Positions 1 to 13,300 of a stretch of DNA of 64,000 nucleotides are shown in pieces. The notes beneath the pieces were generated by a model. It saw only the letters and a list, made by a program, of their open reading frames with translations, was not told the DNA's origin and did no database searches. The stretch is from the NCBI RefSeq assembly GCF_901709675.1, contig NC_051095.1, positions 6,323,956 to 6,387,955 of the forward strand. The letters run 5' to 3'. The translations under genes were made by a program, and so were the position numbers. Each line of letters starts with the position of its first letter. Position 1 is the stretch's first letter. Source of the stretch: Syngnathus acus (taxonomy: Eukaryota; Chordata; Actinopteri; Syngnathiformes; Syngnathidae).

Positions 1-39
1 TAATCTGACATATCTTTCTTCTTCAGTGTGTGTGAGCAC

Positions 40-40
<1 letters not shown>

Positions 41-77
<37 letters not shown>
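41..77. repeat. (TG)n microsatellite
   Basis: An almost perfect TG dinucleotide run. CA-rich stretches follow at about 239-277. Confidence 0.9.
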
Positions 78-79
<2 letters not shown>

Positions 80-2990
80 CAGGTGTGCACTTGTTACACA
101 CACATACACGTTAGCCTGCACTTGTGTTTGTGTGTATGTGCACGTGTGTGATTATCTGTTCGGACACCAGCTCCGGACAGGAAGGGCGGTATTTGGACTT
201 CCCAACACGCCCTTCCTGTGTGCACACATGAACATGCACTCGCACACACACACACACACACACAGACACACACACAATATTTGGGAAAAGTGGTTGCGGT
301 GGTTTTAAATGAAAGCTGCACACTCGATCGTTCATTTGTTGGGTTGCTCAGATCCGTCATGGCCAAGATGGAGGCGTGCCACGACACACAAGGTCGCGAC
401 GTGTGACGTATGTGCGGATGGCGAGCAGCCGGATGACTTTCCAGCTCGGCTATGAGTCACAGCGATGTCGCCCGCCGCTCACAGGTTAATCCATGGTGAT
501 TGTTCTTTCTCTCCTGTCTGTCTTTTCTCGCCCTGACTGTTTCCTCCCATCCCCCTCTCTTCTCCTCTCTCATGTCTCTCGCTCGGTCCCTCCCTCCCTT
601 CGTCAGTCGGTCCATTATTCACTAATTTTCTTTCATTCTCTGCCCCCCTGCCCTGGCCCCCCTGCCCTGGCCCCCCTTGCCCCCCCCCCCCCCCACTCTC
701 ATCCTGCAGTGCTGTGAGTTGGCGCCATGCCAGAGAATGCTGATATCAGCTGGTAGACTGGAGGCTGCCAACATGGCGAAGTGCAAAGAAGCCAAGGCAC
801 AAGAGAAAGAAAACACGCGGCGCTTTTACAAAAAGGACATCAACCCAAACCTGCTGTGTGTGCGCGCGCGTGCATGTGGGTGCACGCGTGCGTCCGTGCG
901 TGTGTGTGTGCGTGTGCGCACGCATGAGTGTAAGCTAAATGTATCTGCAGCATTTTCATAAGCCCCGGCTGGGCTTTGTTCTGCCATGACGGATCCTGTC
1001 ACTACGGTGCCGCCGGGCCAACATGGTGCCAAGCGGCGGCCGTGGAGGTGGAAGGAAAGCCCCCAGAACCGTCAGAAACGGATCAGCGCAAAATGGCAGA
1101 ACCTAAAAAAATGAAATGCCTCACATCCTCAGAACGTCAGCTCGGGAGATTGATTTCTCAAATGGCAATTTAGTTCGTCCGTTTGAAAACGGAATGACTT
1201 TTTTATTCGTACTTCAGTCCCATCAGTGCTCATCACAGTGTGAGCACTTTTGTACCAGCACTGGGGCGCCACCTTAAGAGGTTCTACAAAGAATCCGAAT
1301 CACTCCTCCACTTTTGCAGAAGTGGTAAACAGTGAGCATCAACTGGACCTATGAGGAACCTATCAGTCATGAAGACGATGGTCCGAAGGACGCCGATTTT
1401 AATGAGAACATTCAATCCGCAAATGGCTGCGCTCAGTCACACAATTTGACCACCTCCACTAAAAGCTTGTGTCCGCCTCCAGGGGGCGCCAATACAATAT
1501 GATGTCATCGTGTAAATATCCAGAGTTGATCCGCAAGTGCAGGTTAGCGCACGTCTGGCTCAGCGCTTCCGTACGCTGTAGCGGAATTCTAAAAATGCTT
1601 CGGAAAGGTGCTGAGACGACATCAGTGTACGTTACTCCTGACGAACCAAGTCAAAATTCTTAAGGTTGCTCCGAGCAAGAGGCGACCGATGACGACTTGC
1701 GCATAAGCTAACGATATGTGACAAAACAAGAACTTACGATCTTCACGTTGGACGACACCATAGTAGCCAATACATTAGGACATAAGAAATCAAATGTGAA
1801 CTTATTCCCTTCAAAAAATAAAAAATAAAACTAGCGGACCATACACTTTGCACACTTTTCATTTAGTTGGTGACAAGCTGATTGAAAGGAATGCGTCAAA
1901 ACAAGCACGCTAGGAGACTGACACCAGCAAAACGCTTTCTGGTGATGTCACTTCGGAAAAGCAAATACAAATTCATTTTCAACAGTTCTGTCCTTTCGCA
2001 AAAGTAGCGCGTTGACCTCATGACCTTTTCCACAAATGTTAAGGAAGGGTGCAAGAAAGTTTTGGATTGGACTTTTTCCCCTTGCATCTACGCCACTATT
2101 TTCTGCTGTTGCTTATTTTCTGAAAGATTTTTTCAGGCTTCTGATTGGCCACCATGACGTCCACATGTTGCTTTGGAACTCAAGTTGGAGAACATCTACG
2201 AGGGCACCGCTTAGTGAGGGGGCTTCAAATGTTACAATACCGACAGGCCAAGCCAGGAATCACAGACGCACATACACACTCAAGGAGCCACCTGGACAGC
2301 GTGCACAAAGACGTCCGTGTCATCTTCAACAAGAGCATACGCACACACCTGAGCATGAACTCTCTGCTACATCCCAAAACAAAAATTAATGAAAGCAAAG
2401 AGTCGAGAACGAGGACAGAAGTCACGTGACTAGAACTTTACAGAGGAACTTCCTCCTGATTTGCGTCATCACGTTAAAACATTTCCACGAAAGAAGACAA
2501 ATCGTTTACAAAGTAAAGCGAGCCGATAAGTGAACTGAAGTCATGTGAGACGCCGGCTCCATTTTGCTCCCCAAATGTTCGAGGGCAGCACAAGGAGGAG
2601 GAGAAGGAACGGGTTAGGAGGAGGAGGCAGGAGGAGGAATCGCGGATCACTTGTAAAAAAAAAAAAAATCTCCACAAACGAACGAAACGAATTCAAGTTC
2701 CATGCGGACCAGTCAGCACACTTCTTATTTTTCTCCTTACGTGCAACGTCCGGAACAATCGGATTATGCATGTGCGTGTTGGCGCGCGCCCTCCCTGCCT
2801 CCGCAACAAAAGACTGATTGCCGCAAATCTGCGTGAATGCTCGCAATTTAAGCGCCACATGTAATTTGAGCTCCGGTGACTTGGGTTTCGTTTCCCTCGC
2901 GCAACTTGCTCAAAGTTAGCGAAGACAAGAACGGGAGAAAGTCCCATATGTGACTTGTGTGTCACGCGTGTCGCGCTCACAAACATGACG

Positions 2991-3010
2991 CACGCGCGCG
3001 CGCGCGCGCA
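2991..3010. repeat. (CG)n alternating tract
   Basis: An alternating CG dinucleotide run flanked by further CA/CG alternations to about 3190. Such purine-pyrimidine alternation is a classic Z-DNA-prone sequence. Confidence 0.85.
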
Positions 3011-4661
3011 TTTGCAGAGGTGCGCGCGCGAGGCTCCACGCATGAAAAGTGCTTTTGAGCACAAAGCCACGAGCTGACAATAAGCTGCAAGAAAACGCGT
3101 TCGGAGAGCAAAGTGCACGTCGAGGTAAGTCGGCGCGCACACATGTACACGCACGCGCGCACATACGTGCTCACACGCACATCCATGCACATTTGTCGGG
3201 CGGGCAGGCGGCAGCAACGGAAAGCGTTCGTACTTACGCGTGAGCTGGCTCGCAGATTAATGACGCGACACGTCATGATTACGTTCGGCTTGAATTAAAT
3301 ACATTACGACTTGGGGAAAAAAATGGAAATCAGGCTTGTGTACAAGCATACGGCGGCTCCCCCTCCCTCCCTCCCTTTCTCTCTCTCTCTTTCTCTCTCC
3401 CCCCTCCTTCCCTCAATTCTTCGGGGTGGAGGGCTCCGTGTAGGTTGGAAATGTTAATTATGATCTCAGCACGGGCTCCATTTTACAACAGCTCATCGCG
3501 CCGTCCCAAATATGGCAGCTGACACGCAGGAGGGACAAGAACAAGAAAAAAGCGTTTCAGTTGTCACACGGATGGAGGGTAGCAGCAACAACTTCTTTCA
3601 AGATGACAATTCAAGAGTGAGGTCAAAGTGGCAAGCCGGAATATCGGCTGGTGTGGAAACAAAATGAGCCTTTTTCCCAAGTCACACTTGTCTTTCTGTC
3701 TTTTGTTTGGCGGGAAAGCTAAACTCTGTCCTACTCCGTTGGCTTCTGTGGGAAAGGCAACGCCGTCTGAAAGACGGATCGGCCCACTTATTCTTCTTTT
3801 CTTCAGCAAGCCTGTCAAATGTCCTTTACTTGTCCCAAGCTCAAGATCACGCTACTGTAGTCAGTGGCATTGAGTGGCAAGTGTGCTGCCACTGAAATAA
3901 CAATCAAACATGTTTGCATTTGTAAATACCTTGACTTTAACTAAAGATAACTTTTGATCTTTTTAGGTGCTTTGTTCAAGTTTTTGGACAAAACAACAGC
4001 AGCATTTTTTTTGTTGCTTCTTGAGTTCATTGGCCCGCTTGGGCCTTCTTGAACTGTCAATGTTGGAAAGGGGCCTACAATATCACATTGTTTGCAAGCT
4101 TGCATCTTGGTGACCGATCAGACACGTCAATAACTATCAGACAAGGCTCCAAAATTCACCTCGAAGGTGGCCATTTTGTCTTAAAGCAGCCATTTTGGGT
4201 CAATTCCAGGGCTTGGACTTTGGCAAATTCCAATTGGGTATTGGTGCAAATGAGCCCCAATCTGGAGCAGGTCGGCTTGACAACAACACGTTGACATAGA
4301 AAGCTTTCAAATGCCAGTGGTTAGCCTTGCTAGCTTCTGCTAGCCCCGTCGCCTCTCGTCTAAGAACACAAACGTGTTACGTGTTGAAAAAAAACTAACC
4401 ATGTTGATTCTTCTACTTTGACTCCACTTTCGTTTACAAAAAAAATATTTGCCATGAAAAGTAGGCACACTGGTCTCTTTCTGTTTGTGTGTTTTTTTTT
4501 TTTTTTAAAATTCTGATCCCATTCCCAATACACAAGCTTGACTTTGCTTCCTTACCACCTTTGAATGTGGACACCTGCGTTCCTAAAGAGTCCAAAAACG
4601 CTGCGTGCCTGCACAGTCCTCCGATGGTCCAAGTGAGGGTCCAAACTCCTTCCCCGACCCT

Positions 4662-4688
4662 ACACACACACACACACACACACACACG
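4662..4688. repeat. (CA)n microsatellite
   Basis: Uninterrupted CA repeat of about 13 units. Confidence 0.9.
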
Positions 4689-5877
4689 TGTGAAGAAGAC
4701 AAGAGGAAGCGTCGACAGACTGATGAAGGTGCCGAGTACTTGCCTGGAGTTGACGAGCTGCGGCGGCCTTCTTGTTTGATGCTCACCACACATTTGCTGA
4801 GATTCCAAATGTCTGTGCTGACACTCGACATATCTGCTGGATGAGCCATTGTGTGCCGCATTTGTGTCAGCAGTCATGCCAGTCTACAGGAGCACACACG
4901 TGTACATTTGCCATTGTGCGTGTGTGAGTGTGTGTGTGTGTGTACAATAATGGCATGAGCCGCCGCCACCGCTGCCGCCTGTGATGCTTTGATTGTTTGC
5001 TCCGCCGCAGCAGAAATGCACCAATTAATATGCAGAGAGAGCGTGAGACACACACACACAAATAAGAAAAACAGCCATGAGGGAGCAGGATGGGGGCGAG
5101 GGTGGGTGATGGAGGGAGAGAGAAAGAAAGAAAGAAGAGAGAGAGAGGGGCAGGCGAGATGGCAGACAAGAGGGAGGGGGTATGAAATGAAAGATAGGGA
5201 GACGGGTGAGGTAGCAGTACATGTTTGAGTGGCGAGGAGGTGGGGTGAGAAAGTGTGTGTGTGTGAGTGAGGGAGGGAAATCAATGGAAGGGAAGAGAGA
5301 TTGATTTAGGGGTGAGGAGGAAGAGGAGGAGGAGTGATATGTGGCTAAGGCGGCTGTCCTTTTTGTCGCAGTGTCAGTGTATTGATACTGTAATACACTC
5401 CAACCAACCACACGCGCACGCGTGCACCCCCCCCCCCAACAATGCTACCGTGACAACGGCTGTCACGGCGACGCCTACTGGCACAATGCTGCCACAATAG
5501 TGAGGGCACTGAAGCGGCACTCACGGGCAAAGAGGGAGCGGGGATGAAAGGGAGTACGGACGGACGGATGGACGGACGGACGCGAGCGTGATGAAGACGA
5601 GAGATAAGATTACAAGTGGAAAACACGCGCACACACACGATGCTTTGACAAAGCATGTCTCCTTGCAATCAGCGTTTTGTTCCTCTTATTGTCTTACTTG
5701 AATGGGCAACTTGTTGGAATTTGTCACAACTTGTCCTCGTCTGCATGATTGTCATGAAGTGTATTATGTGTATTTTTTAATTTATTAGCATTGGTGCTAT
5801 ATACAATGCGTAATGTCCGTTTGCTTTAGTCAAAAGGTGTCAGTCAAAAGGTGTCAATGCTTCTGTCTGCCTGGGAG

Positions 5878-5879
<2 letters not shown>

Positions 5880-5941
<62 letters not shown>
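5880..5941. repeat. (TG)n microsatellite, about 31 units
   Basis: The longest uninterrupted dinucleotide repeat of the window. It is likely length-polymorphic. Confidence 0.95.
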
Positions 5942-5944
<3 letters not shown>

Positions 5945-6638
5945 CGCGATGTATAGTGTATCAGGGCCCTCCCCCACCCTTGCGTGTTGCTAATATGATG
6001 TAAAAAGCTAATGGCATGCAAATGTCTGTTGTCCCGGTAACCAGGCCTGAAAAATCCCTTTGATGTCTCCCCCCGACTCATTCTCTTCACGTTCTCTTTG
6101 TTTGCCACCATCAACACCCCCCCCCCCCGCCCCATTGCCCCCTCCCACCTAACCCACCCGCCGCTCTGTCTCTCTGCCTTCCTCATTTCAGTTAGAGTGA
6201 GAGGAGGGGGAAAAAAAAAAGTTCTAATTCCACTTTTTGTGTCGCCGTCTTTCTTCTTGTGAGCCCTCCACTGAGCTGACCCGTCTGCCGCTCATTTCCC
6301 ATCATTCCCATCTCGTGTGCCCCCACCCGTGTGCTGCCCCTTCCTGTTGCCCCCCTTCCTCCCCTTACAGCTAGGCCTTTATCTCTTAAACCTCGCACAG
6401 AACCACAGCCTTTCGGAGAATTTGATCCCTGCAACTATTTGATATTGTACTGCGTCTATTAAACAGCAGAGAGAGGCGGGGGACAGGGTGGGCTCAGCAT
6501 GAAACAACTGGCTGTTCTGTAGAGAGACCATCGCCCCCTCCAGAACCCTAAAGATGCAACAGTTAATCCATTAGTCAACCTTGCACAAAAAAAGTCTCAC
6601 ATATTTCCCTTCAAATGATCACGTGAGCAGCTTTACCA

Positions 6639-6663
6639 CACACACACACACACACACACACAC
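6639..6663. repeat. (CA)n microsatellite
   Basis: Uninterrupted CA repeat of about 12 units. A second CA run lies near 7210-7240, just downstream of the RhoGEF gene. Confidence 0.9.
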
Positions 6664-7323
6664 GTGTTAACTTCCATCCAGTTTTAATGTCCAAGAAACG
6701 TGTCAAGGAATGTGGTACAAGAGGGAGGCATCCCAGACCCGAAAGAGGAAAAATATTCACACAACAACGCACAAATGATCATTTGATGCTTGTGTAAGAT
6801 GAAGATGATGATGATGCCTCTAGTGGGCAGAGCACCGAAGCGTGATATCAAAATCGAAGCCACGACACCTGCTAAGTCTCACGCGCCACCGGAGGCTACG
6901 CGCCATTTCCTGTTTACCATCAGAAAGCTGGGTCATGTGATGCAGGCGGCCGTTCGGGCCGAGCGCTCGCTTTGTTGGCGCACAATGGGCGCTTTGTTGG
7001 CGCCATCCGCTTCGGAACCCTCCGGGATTTTGCCAGCTGCCGAGACTGGCGCATCCAAGATGGCGTTTGGGTCTCGCTTTCAGTGGCGTCTGGCTGCTGC
7101 AGATGTGACGTGGCCGTCGAGCTGGTCCACGTGGATCAAGAAGCGTCACTCACTTGGGCTGCCGGGACAGCTACACGGCAGTGGAGGGTGACTGACCCTG
7201 GAGGGGGCGCACACACACGGACACACACACACACACACAGTATTAATGTTCGGAGTGACATTTCCCAGCCACTGCCACAATTCTCCAATTTCTATTAGTT
7301 TCATTAATTATTCTTATTATTAT

Positions 7324-10300
7324 TCATTTATTCATTCTATAAGGCACCTGAGAGCAGCTAGCGGAGCTCCTCCTGGTGCCCCTCCCTGATGCCGGGGAAC
7401 CCCCTCCCTCCTTGTGGCTGCCGACGGACGACGAGTCAGAGCAGCTGCTGTGCACTAAGCGGGTGGGAGAGTTTGTAGAGGTTGGACGGAGCGCCAGAGG
7501 GCCTGGTGGCACGGTCGCGCGGTCCTCACCTCTCTCCAACTCGGTGGTTTGACTCCCGCTGGCGTCCAGCAGCAGCTTGCTGGACACGCCAACGCATAGC
7601 GACTCCTTCAGACACAACTCTGCAAGTGGAAATTTGGACATTAGAGGAGAAACACTCCAGAAGTTGGGCACTCCAGTCACAAGACTTGAGTCGCCATCTT
7701 TACCATGTGGAACTTGCTCGGCTGAAACTTTGCAAAAACTCCAAGGAACTTGTGCGTCTCACCTGTGTTGTTGATGGCGTGCGTCCACAATAGGCGAGCC
7801 ACGTCCCGAGTCCAGGCCTTGCGCTGCTCTTCGTCCCGAGCCTGGAGCATGACGGAGTCCCTGAGGCGAGGAGCCTGTCGTATCCAAACTTCAAACTTGA
7901 CGCCGTCTTCGCCCAGGCTCTGCGTCAGGCCCATGTCGGCCGTCTGGGAGCGGCGCCGACCATGACGTCGCGAGAGTTAGTGGGCAGGCGGTGGCATCCC
8001 AAAACATTTGTAGCGTGGCTACTTTTGCACCTTCATGCTGTGTTTGTAGCTGTAGGTCATGCGTCCCGGTCCAATGCCGCCGCCGCCGCCACCTCCTCCG
8101 CTCTTCTGTTTGGTGAAGATGATGATGTGTTGGTAGAGGAAGACCCTCCTGACGCCCACGCGCTTCCGTCGGGTGCCGCCGCACACCGTCAGCTCGCCCT
8201 GACGCACCAGCTCGCCTCGTTCCTCCACAGGAATCTGACGCACATGATAACAGCTCATATACACTTTTTCTTCCCTAAAATGTTGATGTCATCATTGAAG
8301 AGTTTGGACAGTAGTCAGGCAAGATGGAATTTCCATGTGCAGTACCGCATTGTGCCACAACATGCCAGGCAGCACTGAGCACTCCTGGAAGACATGTAGT
8401 GTAATTAAGGGCAAGAAGAAAAGGAGGAGAACGTCTGATTCTTTGAAAATGTTGGTTTGAAACATGCAATATTCAAGTCAGCCCAGTTTAGCTGCAGCTC
8501 AGCCGCAAGCCCAGAGAGGACGAAAATAGAGGGCTGGTATTTATTTAACAAAAAAAAACAACAAAAAAAAAAAAACAATGGCTGATTAAACTTTTCATCT
8601 CCAAAGTCGAAGCAGAAAAAGTGGGACAGGGCCTCTCACCGGACACCCGATCATGAGGTCACTGGCCCTCAGGTCCTCGCCGTTCTGCTGGACTTGTCTC
8701 AGGAAGGAGAGGGTGGAGTCAGAGGTCGGGTTGATGGCACCCAGCTCCTCAAGGACTTCGCAGTACTGCTCCAACCTCTGCGGCGGCGCCTGCAGGCACT
8801 GAGGGAAGCACAGAGGCGACAAGGGGGAGGCGGCGGTTGCGGGGAGTTTGGACTGACCCAAGGGTGAAGGGGGAGGAGAGGAAGAGGACATAGAGTCAGC
8901 ATCTTTGGGTGGATCGTGGACTTAAACAAGCATAGCAGCCATATTTTACAGATGATCGTTCAACGCTATTTAACGATGGTGACTCACTTTGAAGAAGTCT
9001 GCAGCTTGTGTGACCAGCGACGAATCCGGTTCCGCTTTGGTCTTGATGTAGTGAGAATAATGCAGGAAGTGCTCCCGCTGTGAGAAGAAATCAGCACGAC
9101 ACGTTGAGTGAGAAGAAAAGCTGCCGCTGTGGACTTTTCACTCACAAATTTACTGAAGCAGTCCTGCTGGAGCAAGCTTTGCACCAGCGCGTCCTCCATG
9201 GCGGGCAGTAGATTTTGCGAATGGAATTCGCTCAGGGCGGCCCAGTCGGGGAAGAGGGCGTCCGCCTTGCCTCGAATAGATTCCGGCGCCTCCGAAAGTT
9301 CCAGCAGGGGGAGGTAGTTCTCCTGCACCCCCTTGAGAAGGGCCACGTACTGTCGCTCGCTGCTCAGCATCCTGCACCACAGCAGGTAGAGTTTGCTGAA
9401 GAGGAACACAAAGACGGCAGATGAAGGATCAATGGATGGACCAAAAGGCAAAAAAGCAGCAGATACCTTTGAGCCGTGGATCCGGCCCGTTCCGTGCCCA
9501 TCTCCCTCTCGGTCCTGCCCAGCAGCACATGTTGCCGCGGAGAGCCCGTGTGGTCCACCACTTCTTTACTGCTGACCTCCACCCCCCTGATCAACACCCC
9601 TCCTCCCCCTTGGACGGCAGCGGCCATGCCTGTGGTGACCACTGGGTCCACTAGGGCCCGGCGTCCCAGCCAGGACTTGGGGGAGGTACGGCACTCGGGG
9701 GTTTTGGGATTGCCGGCACCTCTGCGGGGGGCCAGGAGGGCCTGGAGGTCGAAGCTGGGGTGTCTCTTTCTGGGGGGCTTGGGAGGGAGGGGCGCCTCTG
9801 TGGGCTGAGAGGAGACAGACGTGGGTAAGAATGCCGAGGCACGGCTGGAGAAGCAGGAAATGAAAATGGACCATGCTCACGCTCTTCTTCAAAAGGTTCT
9901 GCAGAAACTTCCCTCCGCCCCCTGCGCTCTCCTTTTTGCACCCCTTCTCATCTCCTATCTTCAGCGTGGAGCAGGTCTGTGGTCTGAACAGCGAAGCCAG
10001 TGAGCCCCAAGACTGGAGCCCCCCCTCGCCTCCTCTGGCCCCGGGTTCCCATTCGCCCTCTCCGTCCGCATCCCACAGGTTACCGGTGAGCGGCGTCTTG
10101 CCCTTCCCCTGGCTCTGGTTTTGGGCTCGCTCGGACTGGAGGAAGCGTGGCTTGACCTGTGCGACCGTCTGCTGGTAACGCTCCACCGTACGACTCCAGA
10201 GATCAAGCAGCTCTCCGCCGCCCAAGTCCACGGCCAAGGAGCGGGCATCCTGGAAGCGGGACGGCGGAATGGGGGGGAGGGAGGCGAGGGAGCAGACCGG

Positions 10301-13300
10301 CGAGGCGGAACACACCTCATCGCACCACTGAGAAGCCTGGAAGAACAGGGGACATGTTCAAGTCTGCAGGTGGGTGCGGGCACGGCGCTCCATCACGCTC
10401 ACTTCGGTCAGGGTGGAGAGTAGCCGCTGCGTGTTATCCAAGGAGGTCCAGCGGTCGGACAGACAGTGGGACATATCTCGCAGACGCTCCCTGAACGTAG
10501 GTACTTGGAGCTGGATGTCATTGAGGCCCGGCCAGTCCAACTCGCTCCAATTCTCCAAGTCGGTGAGCACAGACAGAGTCCGGCTGTGCAGCTCCTGAAA
10601 CAAAACAAGATCTTGCCCGTTCTTCACATGACCATGAGCACTTTTCTCAAGAGTGTTCATGGAGCCATTTTCTCACGTTTGCCGTTTCTCGCAACTTTTT
10701 GAACTGCTGCTGCTGGAGCGACAATCTGCTCAGCGAGAGAGGCGGGTCTTTGTAGGTTTGCACCTGCGACTGCACTCGCCGCATATCCTCGTCACACTGC
10801 AAAGTTCAAATTGCTTTTTGGTGCTGGTCGCAGCAAACCGCTCTTCCCGATGCTTTCCGTTTGCAGGCTCACCTTTTCCAGCTGGTCCACCAGGCCGGCC
10901 AGTCGGTCCAGCGCGTCCAGGTCGCGAGCCCTGCGGTTGGATACTCGCACCAGCCGATGAAGGGCATCGTCCACGCTGTCATAAAGTATGGAGGCGCTGG
11001 CGAGCGCGGCCCTGTAGGGGTACAGCCGTCACGGTTCCATCAGCGGGGGTGAGCAAGAGCTCGGCTGTTTTTCACAATTTGGAATAAAAGCGACCGGCTT
11101 TATTCTCAGCCTGCGAGGTTTCTGCTGAGTGGAATATGGAACGCACACAGGGCGACATCCAATCCCCACCCTCCAAAGTCAAAATGTTTTCTATCGGCAT
11201 CATGTTGAAATCTTTGTGAATTTGCGCCATCTTGTGGAGACAATAAAAAGGGCATTTGACATTTTGGTTATTCGACTCGGTTTCGATAAGGGTGGCTATT
11301 TTGTTCTTTCCATTTGGTGTTGTGTCCGCGACCCTCTTGAGGAGAAGCGGTTCCGAAAATGGATGGATCATGTTTTGTAGTCGTTATGTTTAATTATTTG
11401 TTGAACCCACGTCAAATATCAAGCTCACAGATCCAACAGCTTTGGGTCAAACTAAATCAGCAACACACTGAACAGACACACACATTGAAAACACAGATTA
11501 CCTGCAATCCGGGGACGTCCGCGTCAACCCGCTATTGGTCAATCCCGCCAGCCAGGCCCCGCCCCCTCGCTGAAGCTCAGTCAAGCGGTTGTCGGCCAGT
11601 ACGCTGGCCATGAGGCGTCGGTGCTTCTCCGAGCTCGCCGAAACCTCCTGAGGAAGTCGCGATCAGATTTGCTGATCCATGCCCGGGACACGCTGGCACT
11701 CACCTTGATATTGTCAACCGTTGGCTCGGCATCCATCGACTGCAGCGCTTCTTCCAGCAGGAGGAGGGCGCTCTCACAGCGCTCAGTCAGACTCTCTAAG
11801 CTCTAAAGAAGAATCCCAGGTTAGTACGTGTCAGTCATCATCAAAACACTACGATCTTTGGGGAGTTGAAATGGAAATGAACCCGACGCAGAATGTGTTT
11901 GAGTTACCGACCAGTCTGAAGGAGAGCCAGTCGGAGTGGCAGTGGCTGAAGTCACCGCCCATTTCTGTGGGCAGCTGTTGCCTGTCTACAAACTGCTCAA
12001 GGACTGCTGTTCCTCGCACCATGTGGACCTGGGATTGACGGGACGAGAAGGAAGGGGAGGGATTGCATAAATCAGAGGTCCTCAAAACATGACTAGCTAA
12101 AACCAGACACACACTCTTTCTCACCCAAAATCACTTCACGTGCGGCTCACCTCTGTTGTCTCCAGGTCACAAGACGGCTGCTGCTTGTCCAGCAAGAAAA
12201 GCACCGCTCCGAGACCACCAGGAACCAGCCGCTAAAACGCAACATGTAAAGTTTGCTTTTTGCCTTTCCAGCAAAGCGTCTCAGCGTGACTTCTCACCTG
12301 GAATAACTTGAGTGCCGAGAGGCAGAGCGAGGACGGCGGCGAGCGTCTGCTGTCTATCAACACCGTCAGACCTTTTTCTTTGGCTGCACACCTGAACGTG
12401 GCAGACGGCGACGGAGAAGGGCCGTCAAGAACCGCTGCCATCCACTCGCACCAGAGCTTACCGTGTGATCCTGTGGTAGCAGGCCAGGATGCGCGCCATC
12501 TCCTCGTTGCTGCCAGAATCGCCAATGTCTGCTATGACAAGGGCGCGTCCCAATCTGTCCACCGTACCTGTGATCAGTTTTCATCACTCAACCGACCAAT
12601 CGAGAAACCAGTCATCTTTTTTTTGGTTGTGTTTAAATACCTATCAGCCGTAGCTGTCCAGACCGGAGGAGCTCTGCGTCTAATTCCCGTAGCAAGCGAG
12701 TCTCTTTACACGATTCACCCGACTCTGCCTCCTCAAATGCGGCTGATATGCCGTTGCAGATGGGCAGAGATTCCGCCTCTGCCCACGTAAACGAAGGAAC
12801 ATTCACTCATTGGCTGGTGTCTTGCGGGAAAGAGGCGTCCCGGTTCATCTCACCTGCGCTGCCGGTTGCGCCGCTCTCAGACAGGCACTCGCCATCGGAC
12901 GACGGTTCCGAAACGCGCTCCTCCTCTGCGATTTGCCGCTGCTGCGTTGAGCCAGAGCAGAAAGCGGAGTCCAGATGAGGAGTAGCTTTCCCCTGCGGTT
13001 TGGAGCCAGTACGGAAAGCGCGAGCGCCGGATCGACCCCTCCCTTTGGCTCCCCTTCCCTTCCTCTTCCTCCTTAAATTGAAGGACAGTGAAGGTGAACA
13101 TGATGCCAACATGAGCTCCACGGTGTGAATGTTCACTTTAGACGGTATTCGTGGGACAGAAGTTTTTTTTTTTTCTCTTGGTGAGAGCCAGGTCTGATAT
13201 TTTGGTGGCCTCCGTAATTCACATCAAATATTCGAAGCAGCTCTTTTTATGAGGTTGCACGAAGCTGTCAAAAGGGAATATTTGGAGCTGATCATACCGG

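Larger units (their letters stand above)
1..7323. other. Intergenic, no gene supported; microsatellite-rich
   Basis: I find no exon with splice sites and a recognisable protein in this 7.3 kb. The short open frames here are low-complexity translations of CA/TG, GA and CT tracts. The stretch contains many simple repeats, a GA-rich run around 5090-5340, CT-rich runs around 540-700 and 3360-3415, and C homopolymers near 690 and 6118. It could hold the 3' flank or a distal intron of a gene outside the window. Confidence 0.6.

Noticed and set aside
677-961. Open frame containing LISAGRLEAANMAKCKEAKAQ
   Set aside because: Preceded by a C homopolymer and followed by CA/CG repeats. No recognisable family or partner exon.
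6790-7191. 133-codon plus-strand frame
   Set aside because: No similarity, no splice partner, and it overlaps the flank of the RhoGEF 3' end.
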